Position numbers and translations under genes: made by a program. The notes below the pieces were generated by a model that saw only the letters and a program-made list of their open reading frames with translations, was not told the DNA's origin and did no database searches. Below, piece after piece: positions 28,501-40,701 of a stretch of 64,000 nt of DNA (position 1 is its first letter; every line of letters starts with the position of its first letter). This DNA is from Ascaris suum. Its lineage: Eukaryota > Nematoda > Chromadorea > Rhabditida > Ascarididae. Location: positions 9,946,110 through 10,010,109 of the forward strand of contig CM024177.1 in assembly GCA_013433145.1 (NCBI GenBank). Reading direction: 5' to 3'.

Positions 28501-31500
28501 TTAAGGTGAAGGAGAGGAAAAGGATATCCTCATTTATTGCTTTTTTTTTTCCTCGGAGCAATTGAGCGAATTTTTTGCCAATTTTTACTCATCCACAATG
28601 CTTATATTGCTGCTGAATATTAGAATAAAGTTTGAAATCCATAGAAGCAAATTCCATCAATAATTTTGAAGTAATATTCCTGCTGATGGCATTAATTATT
28701 GCTAACATTCTCGTAGGTTATTTTTCTTTAAATTTTCTCATATTTTAATCGGTCGTTTTTTTAGTGGCTAAAGAGCTTTCTTTAAAGTAGGTTTTTCTTT
28801 TGTGTAAAATTTTGAATGTCTACTGATTATGTGATGCCGTTGCATATATGTTGATTTTTATATGATTGTGTTTAGTTGTTTTTATCATATGAACGCAAAT
28901 ATATGCGAGGCATTTTCTCTTCAAAAAGAGATGGGCTTAGCTTTTTTTTTCTTTATTCATTCTCTATTTATGCGAAATTCAATAACGGGAATGTTTTTAT
29001 TTCCCATGGTGAGTTGGATAGTTTTTAGAAGAAGTTTGAATAAGTGACGTATCAGTGATGGAGAGATTGCGATTGCGATAGGTAGTGGGTGGTTTAAACA
29101 AACGCGGCGTGGGTAGCATTGGTCTAACTTGAAGAAAGAGGTATATTGAACGTTAGGCTAATATTGATATTGGCATGAGTGTAGTCGTTGAAAAAAAAAA
29201 ACGAAACGGATATGAGAAGCAGCAATTGAGGCAAAAACTCTTTGGGGAATGAAGCTTATTAAACGGGAAAAGAAACGAGAACTTCTTCTAAGCAATATTG
29301 AAATGTGAGATTGATACTAAAGAAGCGTTCAGAACGGACTATCTCTATGGAGAAAAATGCACTCATAGTAGTGTAATAATATAGATTTTCGGGGATGTAT
29401 TTTATCTTTAAGGCCGTACTTCGCAACTCGAAATATGTAACGATCCATTTCTTTAAATAAAATGTTGAGGAGGAGTAGCGTTATTGAGGAAAACTACTAC
29501 TAGTGAGATGCGAACTTGTAACGGCTATAAGTATGAAATTGGAGAAAACTTGGTATTGCTGTAGGAGCATTGCCAGGTTTTGCTGTTCATTTTTAGGTCG
29601 TCTTTTTGTATAAGGATTAATGAATTACAGGTGGCCGAAACAACAAAGGATGCCACATTGATCAAAGAAACGATAAAAGATGACGAGACTCATTTACAAC
29701 ATGCACAATGCATTCCACCACAAGCATTTGTCGATCCGATAACAAGGGATGTTGAAAGGCGAATGAGCATGAAAGGACATCAACAAACTGCTAAAGGGTT
29801 CATTTGAAATTCCATGTTTTTTTTGTTTAACTCCCCGACTGCATTGATGGAAAGATTGTAACGAAATGGGATAAATTTTGATATTCTTTCCTAGGTGGGT
29901 GGTATCTCGAAATAATTTTGTTTTGGTGATAATTGAAAGTGATATTTTTCCTTCAGCAAAATCGCAATACTTCAAATGGCTACTTTTGACGGTGGCGATG
30001 ATATGATTAAGCCATAATTGTGTATTTAATAGTTGCATGTATAATGCATTCATCCAGTTCTATAGTACTATTAAGGATTCTTTCAGAAATGAAGAATTAT
30101 ACTGATAGGTAATCACTTATTATCACTCTTTTTTTTCTTGGGAGGAGGGGGGGGGGCTGAAGACTTTTGCAACTATAGCACTTCATGGTAGCTCAAACAG
30201 TCCAAAAACACTCATCAGGCTCAGGGAAGAATGAAAAATTTTGGTGTCTTCTCATGGAAATTGAAAATTTTTGAAAAAAATCTGCATGAAATAATTAAAG
30301 AATGTGAAATTTTATATTCTCACAAGTCATGATCGAGGATAGATTTCCATAAAATTGAGGAGCGGAGAAAAGAATTTTGCAAAATTTGTTAAAATATAGA
30401 GGTGAAGAAGATGGCGTAACATCGCTATCACCATCAGCAAGTGGTGGTATCGAACGTGCAGCGACATTAGTACGAGAATATGGTAGCTTCGCGTCAGGAC
30501 TCTTCCGTGGTGCGATCTCCAGAGCGAGGAGTGTTGTATCATCAAGGTGAATTATAGCGCTCCTTAAGTGAAATGTTGCATTATTTGATAGATTTAACTA
30601 CCCCATTAATGAAGGCTTCGATAATTTTTGTTATTCAACGGGTCACGATAGTTATACATATAATCGATGCCGCCTTATTTCGACGACGACGTCTCGTCCT
30701 TATAAATGCAGCATGTTTATCCATAGATGCAAATATTTTATCATTCTCATTGAATGGAATTCCTTTTCGAGGGGTGGAAGAAGAGGAGGCTGTCATGTCA
30801 TTTTCTGTGTCATCGAGGGATATTGAGTCAGCCACGTGATACTTTTGTATATTCGCTGTTCATTATTGATCAATATTAAAAAATTGTGCAAGCCTAATGA
30901 GGTTTTATATTTATCTTCGTTGCTGAGCACATTTAAGAGACCGAAGTATGGGGCGTTCGTTATAGTTGTTTTTTGCTACAACTATTAAAAAGATATCAAG
31001 AATATATGCTATTGTTTCAATGGTTATGCGATGGCCTTTTTTCAGTAAGTAAATAAATAAATATAATGTATTCAAGTGATTAGATGTGTTCTTTTAAATT
31101 AATGATTACAATAATGTGCAAAATTATCATTGGAAGCAAGAATAATATTTGAATGTTGAGATACGGCTATAAAGCTCATCGTAAAAATTAAAGAGTGTTC
31201 TGTAGTGGGGCTGCTTCAAGACTACCGAAGGAAGAGGAAGAGAGTTGCAATGAGAGCGATAAAGAAGAGGCGATGGTTGATAGTATTCCCATAGTTCGAC
31301 CAAAAAGCGCTAAGAAGGGACCGTTCGATTTCGATGGAACTCGACTCGTACAAGAACTCAACAATGAACATACGGTTTGAGCTCTGTTCTTTTTCGTGAA
31401 GATCACCTCTTCTCTGAAAGTCACAGTTGTATGTGGATGTTGTGTTGATTTATGGGGGAGAGGTAAGGGGGCGATATAGGTTTTGATGGTTCCATGTTTC

Positions 31501-34500
31501 AAAAAGCTCTAAAAACATTTGGCGACTGATCGGTTTAATCATTTCATCTTGTTCAGGTAGTAGAGATATATTCGTCCGAAAAGCTTATTTGATGGTTCTT
31601 GGTGGATTACTGGCTGAAATCCTACCTTCTTAGTCATTTTGCGCAACTTGAATGATCAAACTGTAGGTAGAAAGAAAACTTTATGCCGTATACAGCATCA
31701 TTTTTGATATAATCAAGTTAGTGGCATTTCCGATTGAAGGAGATATAACAGTGCAGAAACAAATCCTTATTTCCTTTATAGAGGGAATAATGCCTATAGG
31801 TTTCTCGATACCTATTGATGATGCAATAGTCGTACCTTTCCATCTAGCCTTCTCCTTCGTCAACCCTTCATGAAGAAGTCGTAGTTTTTGAAATTCGAAA
31901 TTGCATGGATCTCATATAATGCTAATTACCATAGTAAGCCGTTTAGGGTGCAATTTGGTGTATGAAGTTTTCGCTTTGTGGACGTTTATTAGCGACAGCC
32001 GGTCAAGATAATATAATCCGTGTTTGGGTATTACGTAATCATCTCACATATTTCAATACGATGCGTGAACGTTATAATGCGCATTCAAAGAAGACATCGG
32101 CAGTTTCTATGGGCGAAAATTTATTGCAAAAAGCGATGCAAGAAATTGAAAATGATTTTCGCTCTTCATCTACTACGGTAAAATTTTTTTTTTAATTTTT
32201 TGAAATTTTTGTGTTTTTTTTTCTGGGGGGGTGGGGGGGGTTTAAATGGGCTTTTGAAGTATTATTTCGTTAGCGCTCTCTCTCTCTGTCTCTCTCAATC
32301 ACTTCGTTAGCTTCAAATAGAGAATTACTGAGGCTAGAGGTATGAAATTTTACACGTATAACTGTATGACGTGATCGTATAAGATCGTGACTTTCTATTT
32401 CATAATTTATAATGATCGATCAACACTGAAAAGATAGAGAGCTAAATGTATGAGAAGAGACAAAAAGTTGTCTTGTTTTTTTTCCGCTGCGATTAGTTTT
32501 TTTTTTTCGCTTTATATCGATCAGACTTTCGTCTCTTCTCGATCTTTTGGTAAAAATGGATTTTATGTGGTGATTTATGTAAGCGATTCAAATATGGAGT
32601 CATTATTTTGCATATATGTTTTCTCTTTTTTTGTTGGTCGCTTTTGAACATGGCTAGTCAATTGTGGGGAATGTAAAAGCATACTCATTCTTTTGCGACG
32701 TTTCCCAATTTTTCGTATTTGTTATTTACTGTTTTCAGCGAGTTTTTTTTTTTACTTATAATTGTGTTTTATCGAAAATATGCTTTACTTTAATTTAATC
32801 AACAAAAAGGGTCACTTCACTTTTCCATTATCTATTCAAATCGTTTCCACCTGTTCCGGTTCGGTGCCTCTCTGATGCACTTGGTTTTTTTGCGGCTTCT
32901 TGAGAGGATTACTCCATCTTATTGCAGATCGGCCTCTATTTCTTTCAACAATCCGTGTCGTTCATTTTGTTAATCTTTTCGCCATTTTATTATTTTTCAT
33001 TGTGGATATTTTTTGCCATTCAATGAAATTTCCTCATTGCGATCTCGGTCATCCTGCCTTTGCTTTTATTACCTCTTGGAACTATTCGTTGGTTTTCTTG
33101 CCAAGCAGTTTAGTTAATATTATGATTGTTTTCTTTTTCTATAGGCAACTTCATCGAAACATTGCTGTCTCATAATCGGTCTCTTATTCAATTTTTGAAC
33201 CTAATTTTCTTCTTATATTGTTCTTTACCACGAAGCTCGCTCTCCGTTTGGTACACGAGTGGTTCATTGGTTCTACGGCCGGTAATTATGAGGAGGGAGA
33301 GGGAGAGGTTGGCCCGGATCGATCCATTCTCAGTATCACTTAGCCTTGCATAATGGAAGAGATTGGTTTTCGAATGGTGGACGCGACAAGAATGGCAATT
33401 GTCTCTCAGTATATTGCAGGTTTTTCGTCGCTTGAGATGGTGTTAACTTCAGTGCTTTAGGCTTGGTTGGATTTGATCCTTATTCAAGCAGCCAAAAGTG
33501 CGAGCAGGAGCTGAATGAAGTTTAGTTGGTATCTGAAACTAGCTGTTACTCACCGATACGGGTATAATTACATTTTATTCATACTTTTGCGTCAGCCTTT
33601 ATAGTTAATTTGCGTTAGCGTTTATAGTCGTATACTTATAGTTGGGTGAAAGTCTGGAATCATCGGAATGTCGTGACGAAGAGCTGGGTGCCGAGAATTG
33701 TTTAGTGATGGCACCTAAACCATTATGCACATATCGCGGTCATACGGCCGACGTTCTTGACCTCTCTTGGTCTCGAAGCTATTTCATTCTTTCGTCCGGT
33801 ATGGATCGTACTGTAAAGCTTTGGCATCTATCAAGACCTGAATGCCTTTGCTGTTTTCAACATATGGATTTTGTTACGTGTATTGCTTTCATGCCAAAGG
33901 TGGGAATTTTATTTTATTTTATTTTTTTTTTAAAATTTTATCCTCTTCATTGGCTCTCATTCTATCCTTCCTGCTATCGCTGCTTGAAATATTTGCTATC
34001 ATTGTACAGGGAGGAGTTAAAAGTCACAGAGGCGAGAGATGGGGAGTGCATGTGTGAGATCTTCCCATCCTAGGTGCAAACATCTAATCTGATTGCACTT
34101 GTCGATGTACTACTATAAAAGAAAACGTTCTAAGTTAATATTTCCTATAGGACTTCCTCTTTCATTTCGGTTGGATGATTATAGCTGAGTGGAGGCTATT
34201 GGCTATTTTTAGCGCAGGCTAAGTATAGTTTCTATGTGATATTTCATAATTATACATTTCAGTTTGTTAAAATTGAAAATATCATATATTAGAACTCGAT
34301 GAAGATCTTCTGTTGAATGAGGAGGAAAGTGATCTGCTCGATTTTTTCGGCTATGAAAAGGGAGGAAGTAAGGAGAAATCATTTGATTGTGGATATCTCC
34401 TTTGTTTAATGGATGGTTGTTGTGGTTTGCTAACGAAATTGCTCTTTTAGAAATTCTACTTCTACTTGTTGCTGACCTATTTATTCTTCAGGATGATCGA

Positions 34501-37500
34501 TATTTCCTATCGGGCTCCTTGGACGGAAAATTACGATTGTGGCATATTCCGGATAAGAAAGTTGCATTATGGAATGAGGTTGAACAGGTTAAATTCATAA
34601 CGGCAATTGCATTTGTCAAGAACGGTCGATTTGCTGTAGTGGGTACCTATGATGGTAGATGTTTTTTCTACAGCACCGATCAACTCAAATATCATACCGT
34701 CATTGATGTACGATCGAGCAGAGGAAAAAATGCACGAGGACACAAGGTTCGTGCAATTTTCTTTTCGATTTTTTTCTGTAATTCTTGTGATATTATGATG
34801 CAGAATTTTGATGCCATTAGAAGGTTGTTAATCGTACGATTGAGAGAGAGAAGGGAGGGGAGGAGGAAGAAGAGCCTAGATCTTTGGCATTACTAGGGAG
34901 AAAGAGCAGATGAATCCAATTAGCCATCGTAATGACCAATAGTGCACGTTGTGCCGATCGAGGAGTGACGTTGAATGGAAAGTTGTATTCAAGCATTCGA
35001 ACACTTGGATTTCCTATCTCCATAGGGAACGAGAAGATTTTACATGTAATGTGTGTTATATTGGATAAAGAATTTGGTTGAATTTTTATGATTTTCCACA
35101 TATTCCACATTATTAATTTATGAGTTCAGTTTGTTGGAACGGATATGTAGGATGGCTTTTTTTTTTTTGAAACCAAATTCTCGATAATTTTGATCGTGAA
35201 ATTTTTCGATTTTGAGAATTTTATTTTGAAATCAGTTTCGGATTTTTAAAATTTCTTTGAAGAATTAAATTAATTTAATTTTTAGTCGATTTTTGAAAAT
35301 ATTTTTCTTCTCGTTTAATCGGATTTTATGTTAACTTTATTCAGTGCGTTAAACTATCGAAACGAATGAGTCAATGAGTTTCATATGAAATTGATTTGAT
35401 TTTACTATCGAAATTGATTTTTACTCTTATCGATTGGAAATATTGGAAAATGTTTTCTCCTCGCAATGTGAAAGTTTCAACAAAAGTAATTATGACTAAT
35501 TTGTTTTGCATTGTTTTGCACTTTTTTTTCTTTCATTTCAGGTGACTGGATTGGCGGTACATGGAGATAAATTATTGGTTACTTCGAATGATTCGCGAAT
35601 ACGTATGTATGACCTCCGAGACATGGCACTTACATGCAAGTTCAAGGTTCTCTACATTCTCTCTGGTTTTACTAAAGTTCTTTTTGCAATTTGCATGTCA
35701 CTTTTTTTGAAGGTACTCGTTGTGTGTGCTGTATTTTCAGGCTTCTATGTCCCGTCAGAGAGGGTTACCATCTCTACGGTCTCTCATCATAAACCTTAGG
35801 CAGATTTCTAAGTTGCCCTTACAAAGCTTTATATATTCGCATAACATGCTTATAAGCATGCGATTGAAAAAATTTCTTGGTTTTCAGAAGAGAAACTCAA
35901 CCTCATCGCCAGAGATGTTTTGACCTTCCTGTTTCATCGCAGCATTATTGCTGAATTGATAGCGCTTAGAATTCTCGTTGCGTATCGCGGTAGTTCGTTT
36001 GAATGGCCATTACATCTTTCCCAAGTTGTGTATAGATATGCAGAAACTATACGCTGATTATCACTTCTATATTGAGGATTCAGAAATGTTTTGTGGATAA
36101 GCTTTTTGCTGTGGCTCTGAACATACGGAGCGATCGTGCAAGAAATGTGGAAATCCATTTTGTGATGTAAATATTTATTGCAAAAATTCACTGCTGTGAT
36201 TATAGGGTGCACAGAATGAAAGAAGTCAAATAAGAGCGTCATTCTCGCCTGATGGTAAACACATCGTATGTGGCAGTGAAGATCGTTATGTTTATGTGTG
36301 GACGACCGCTGATTTGCCATCTTCACTTGCCGTACGCAAAGATCGCAACGATTCTTGGCAACGTATAAGATGTAAAGTTTTGATGCTCATTAAATATGTC
36401 TAAAAACTCTGTGAAAATATTTGGAATTTTTAGCGTTGTTTGTGACGGCAAGGAGAATAGAAAGAAATCTAGAGGATGAATAAAGTGGAGTTAAAGACTC
36501 ATTGACAGGAGTATCAGCCATGCATTGATCGGTCGAGGATATAGTATATCGGCTCACCATATTGACAGCCGTTGAAATAGTCGAAGGAATATCCAGTTGA
36601 TTTTATTTCGAAAGCAAAATTAATTGTGTTGATGTTTTTTTCTTTCTGGAGAGGATCTCATTATTGGGCTCTAAAGTGTTGAAGGGCGCTATGTTCGGTC
36701 TAATATCCCATCAGAGGATGAAAAACGGTGATTGCGGAGCAGGAAGGTGAGCACGTAACCGGTACGTACTACGATCCTGAGAGAAGATAAAGAGTGGGCT
36801 TCCAGCGACACTTAAAATGTGGTCTGCTAATTGTTTTCATCGAAGAGAGATGGATCTCTGCCGGCAGACAACCTGCCCGATAGGGTTCAAGAGAGTATGG
36901 GGGGTTACACCTGCCGAAGATGGGTCCAACGCTGCATTATCGACCAAGCGTGCTTATTCCAACTTTTAGGGAGACTCACACTAAATGCCACCGTTTATAG
37001 AGGGGGGGGGGGGGGAGGGGGATATACTGCACGACTGTTTGTTGTGTTGTGCAAAAAGGTCAGATGTACTCTGATGTTTGAGAAGATCAAATATGTGCAC
37101 TGATTTGGCGTGACATAGCATAGCATGCTTCCACGCCTATACAAGTCGCTCCAGAATTTGCCCCGTCCATAATGATTGGCAGATTAAGCAGAATGTCCCA
37201 TTTATAATAACTGACTGGAAAGCACTTTCAATTGGGTTTTGTGCTTTATAATAAGTTGGCTGTGGTCAGCTAGGAGTGTCAATGTGGTCAGTCGTATGAG
37301 CGAAGTTAGTGGAAGGTAGCCGAAATGTAGTACCGTTAATCAGAATTGGGCTTAATGCGGATATACCGATCAGGTCTGCTTTCAGGTCATTCGGCTTGCG
37401 TTTCGGCGGCAATCTTTGCACCACGACCGCAATTGTTTTTGTCATTATTGGAACAACGTCGCAGTGGTACCGAAGAGCGTAGATATGAGCAGCCAGGCGC

Positions 37501-37642
37501 ACATCTCAAAAGTGCTCAAGAGCGACAATTACATGGCGATGTGATTATATCGGCCGATTTAACTGGTTCGATAAAAATTCTCGTCAATAGGACGAAAATT
37601 AAAGCTGGATCGTCGAATTTCTTTGCCACCGATATTGCATAA
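22544..37642 (+). CDS. sym-4: WDR44 / Rab11-binding WD40 protein (SYM-4 orthologue), 15 exons, 1036 aa
   Basis: WDR44 (rabphilin-11) is a cytosolic Rab11 effector that also binds VAP proteins at ER-endosome contacts and restrains ciliogenesis. Exons: 22544-22795, 23776-24047, 24790-25047, 25638-25697, 27507-27788, 28200-28431, 29631-29797, 30400-30546, 31206-31374, 31947-32177, 33642-33899, 34492-34746, 35542-35646, 36206-36371, 37386-37642. All phases agree; total 3111 nt. The N-terminus has EFEDAED, matching the FFAT-like EFYDAPE of human WDR44. A proline-rich stretch follows at residues ~198-245 (PPPPSEPPPPLPLSP, then PPLPPRKP), as in the human protein. A conserved block KKGPFDFDGTRLVQEL precedes seven WD repeats (residues ~611-1030), including GHTADVLDLSWS, DDRYFLSGSLDGKLRLWHIPDK and GSEDRYVYVW. 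The final repeat ends ISADLTGSIKILVNRTK. Human WDR44 is 913 aa; the extra length is in the disordered N-terminal half. An AATAAA lies at 38113-38118. Confidence 0.93.
22885..22900 (+). repeat. Poly-G run in WDR44 intron 1
   Basis: Sixteen consecutive G on the sense strand. Similar sense-strand G-runs occur in this gene at 23611-23650, 30141-30156, 32225-32240 and 37002-37021. Confidence 0.95.
23611..23651 (+). repeat. G-rich tract with G-quadruplex pattern
   Basis: Several runs of four to eleven G separated by single T or CT, in WDR44 intron 1. The spacing satisfies the usual G-quadruplex rule (four or more G-runs with short loops). Confidence 0.85.
26988..27012. repeat. (GTT)n microsatellite
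   Basis: About eight GTT units followed by a T and CT tract, in WDR44 intron 4. Confidence 0.85.
30635..30835 (-). CDS. Possible antisense nested exon or gene in a WDR44 intron
   Basis: An open frame of about 66 codons on the strand opposite WDR44, wholly inside its intron 8 (30547-31205). From residue 2 it reads ADSISLDDTENDMTASSSST and continues with a basic cluster RTRRRRRNK before a hydrophobic end. The frame opens at GTG, not ATG, so it would need an upstream exon; an acceptor-like ACAG lies about 20 nt before. A GTATAA donor within the last codons would allow continuation. The composition looks like protein, but the plus strand is also open here. Function unknown. Confidence 0.25.
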   Translation of the reverse strand: MADSISLDDTENDMTASSSSTPRKGIPFNENDKIFASMDKHAAFIRTRRRRRNKAASIICITIVTR

Positions 37643-40239
37643 TGTCTCGTTTTATGTGAATTTCATTATGCTCTAAGGTTATCATTTATCAACTGCATTT
37701 GCTTCAATTAGAAAAATTTTATTGTTTTGCAAAAAAAAAAGTCTTCTAATAAGTTCGGGAAATTCGTTTAGCGCTTTTTGATACCCGTATGCGATAAGTT
37801 TGCTATATGATTGTCTATTTGTTGCAAAAGATGGCAGAGATCATAAAATTTAACGCATCTGAAGGATATGAAAAAGTAACGCGTAGAAATGATCGTTTGA
37901 GATGGCGCTACCCTCTTCTGTGTGTCGTTTTTTTTTTTGCACGATTTCGATTCTCCTATTGCGTTAATTTAGAAGTACCATGCGTGAATTGTCGGATTTT
38001 TTTTTCTCGCTGCATTTTCGACTTGCCGTTTTATTTATTGTTTATTTTCTATGATGCGATATTTTTGAGAAATAGTAGAGAGAGGATTTTTAATTTTGAG
38101 AGCAATTAAGGAAATAAACACCTTTATAATCGTTATTTTAATAAAATAAAAGAAGAAAGAATGGAATAAGAATTGGATGATATTTTAATTAAGAGATTTT
38201 AACCATCTATGGCTAAAATGTGCTAATATTAGAATTTTGTTTTGATATGGAAAATGGTAATTTTCAACATTTATTAGTTGAGAAGTAAAATATCATATGG
38301 GAAATGAAATTCTGATTTTTAAACTGTTCGAGGATTTGAGTATAAGGCAAATCAAATATTGAGCCTATCTATAATCGGCGAAAAATTCACAGAAAGCGAA
38401 GGAGTTTTCATTTCATTCCATCGTTGATCATGCTATCGCTATATAAATGTCTAAATTCTTTTTTTTTCCTCAATTCCATTGAAGAAATAAATTCATTTTT
38501 TTTTTTGGAGATAAAAATTTTAGATTTTTAGACTATATCATCGATAAGACTAGTGGAATTGGTTAGGTCGTCATATTAGTATCCATTCGATTAAACAATC
38601 TTGTCTCTTCTTTTCTCTCATCATGCTTGCATTTTTTTTTTTTTCAATAAGTAGAGATGCATTTTTTTCATACTGACTTGCATGAATATTCATTTAAATT
38701 GTTACTACTCTTATCTCGCTATCGAATCATCGGAGTTTCAGTTTTGATTACTGTTTTCTGATTGTCTCTATTTGTTTTGGAGAGGTGTTCTACTTGTATT
38801 ATTTTTCTCTCTTTCACTGATTTGTAAATATTTATGTTCCTTTGTTTCATTGGGTATTTTTCGGGTTTATGATTCTATTTTTCAATCTTTGGAGCATATT
38901 TGGAGTTTCGTCATTAAACGTTCCGATCAATATGATTGGCATAAATCTTAGGTTCGGATCAATGATTTTGATAGGTAGCAATATCTATATGTAAATGTGA
39001 TGGGAGGATTAAATAAGGGAATTGAATAGGGATGTTTCATTAACATCGAATTTACAACGCTTCATTTCGTTTATTTTGGTGAATTTTTGAGTGAATTTTT
39101 TCTACAGCTTGATTTTTTTTTTTTAAATTATAAGGATCATAGTAGCGCTCATTTTTATAGATTTCTTTAGTGGAGCTTAATTTCTTATTTCGATTTGATT
39201 GTTTTCTTCATCGCTAATGCTTCTTCGCTGCTCTTTCATCTCCTTTCGTTGACTTTTTGGGCATCCCTTCTTCTTGCATTTTTTTTTTCGAAAATATCAC
39301 TTCCTTCTAGAATCCTCTATTGAATTAAGTAAACGATTACGATGCTACTATTTTATATGGAAGTATATTGTTTAGAAACAAATGGCGTTATTTGTTTCAA
39401 AATTGATTGATGAATTATTGAATGCATTTAATCACTTTTATACTTCATTGGTAGCGTAAATTTGCATTACATTGCGTTCATATTGGAATTCTCTTCCGTC
39501 GAACTTTTTTCTTTTTTGACAATCAATAATTATTTCATTTATCAGCATCATTTCTAGTCTATTTTCATTACGCATCAATCATTTCTGGAGTGAACGAAGG
39601 ATTATAATCTCGTTATTGTATACATTTATATGGAAATGCTAAACATGAGTTTATTATATAGTCATCGTAGTTGGGATAGAATCTTAATAGAAGATACTAG
39701 CATAATTTAGAAAAAGAAAAATTCTAATAGCGATATCAGAATTGACTGAAATTGGATTTATTTTTATTTGTTCAATTGAAAGAGGTTGCATAGATCATAT
39801 AATATGAAAATTTTTTGAAATTACTATGGTCATATGAGTAAGTATCTTATAGTCTTTTAATTAGAAATCTTGTAGGTGGATATGCCGGACAATTCTTTAA
39901 ATGATCATATTGATTGATCGACTAAAGCGAATAAGTTGAGGATCATGTTTATATAGAAGTAATGGTTCGTATATAAATATGCTAATTAACTTCATTTAAT
40001 ATTTAGACCATTATGGTTCTAATTTTTTTGGACGAAGGCAACCTAATAGTGGATAGATCTCTAATTTTGATTGAAATTTATAAGATCTACGAAACGGATT
40101 GATATATTGCATTGATAAACGATAATATAAGTGCAATACTATTGAATTGACGTATTGGGTGGTCAAAGTTGTTCGAAATGTTTATTGTAATGTATACAGT
40201 AAACTCGCCGATATTACACATATATCGCTACTGGTAGAT

Positions 40240-40390
40240 ATGGAAGTGCCTTGTTGCGATAAATTATTCGGTTTGACCATTGGAGGAATCAAATTACAAT
40301 TCGAGTGGTTTACTCTTGCCATGATAATATTTGTTGTTGCTATGGAATTTTGTATCTTTTTTCTTGTTTTGTGGAATTTACTTATTATTA

Positions 40391-40396
<6 letters not shown>
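40240..40396 (+). CDS. Possible membrane-protein exon upstream of mrps-14
   Basis: From an ATG at 40240 the frame reads MEVPCCDKLFGLTIGGIKL and then a long hydrophobic segment (residues ~23-51), before running into the (TA)n array. An acceptor-like TATACAG at about 40200 precedes it. The Cys-Cys start plus a membrane span recalls small nematode tetraspan-type proteins, but no second exon was found with confidence. The same frame happens to stay open through the TA array (Tyr-Ile codons) into mrps-14 exon 1; I regard that as chance. Confidence 0.25.

Positions 40397-40484
<88 letters not shown>
40397..40484. repeat. (TA)n array, upstream of mrps-14
   Basis: About 88 bp of uninterrupted TA dinucleotides. 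Confidence 0.97.
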
Positions 40485-40486
<2 letters not shown>

Positions 40487-40701
40487 TGGATTTTGAAGGA
40501 ATATTATCATGCATTTTGAAGGAAATAGAGAGGAGAATGGGCGAAAGTGGTTACTGGAGAATTTGGGGCACGATTATAAATAGTAGAATTGATGTTTGGT
40601 CCTCTCACTCAGGTGGTGTAGGAAAGACCCAGCAATGCGGCATAGAATTCAGGGAGTATCATCACTATGAACTATATGGGACTGAAGGCTTTGTTATGCA
40701 G

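Larger units (their letters stand above)
37643..40701. other. Intergenic stretch between WDR44 and mrps-14
   Basis: AT-rich spacer of 3 kb. It holds the WDR44 3' UTR (possible polyA signal 38113-38118), a (TA)n array, and the membrane-protein-like frame at 40240-40396 listed separately. Confidence 0.5.

Noticed and set aside
31188..31502. 104-codon minus-strand frame
   Set aside because: Antisense shadow of WDR44 exon 9 (31206-31374), which has family support on the plus strand.
31650..31863. Frame open on both strands in a WDR44 intron, preceded by CTGTAG
   Set aside because: The flanking WDR44 exons join directly in human (EHMGAVW equivalent), and the translated sequence does not look like either a WD repeat or another domain.
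40397..40484. Long Tyr-Ile repeat proteins in both strands of the (TA)n arrays (also at 11.9, 20.1, 44.7 and 53.3 kb)
   Set aside because: TATATA has no stop in this frame, so the arrays stay open by chance; they are simple repeats.
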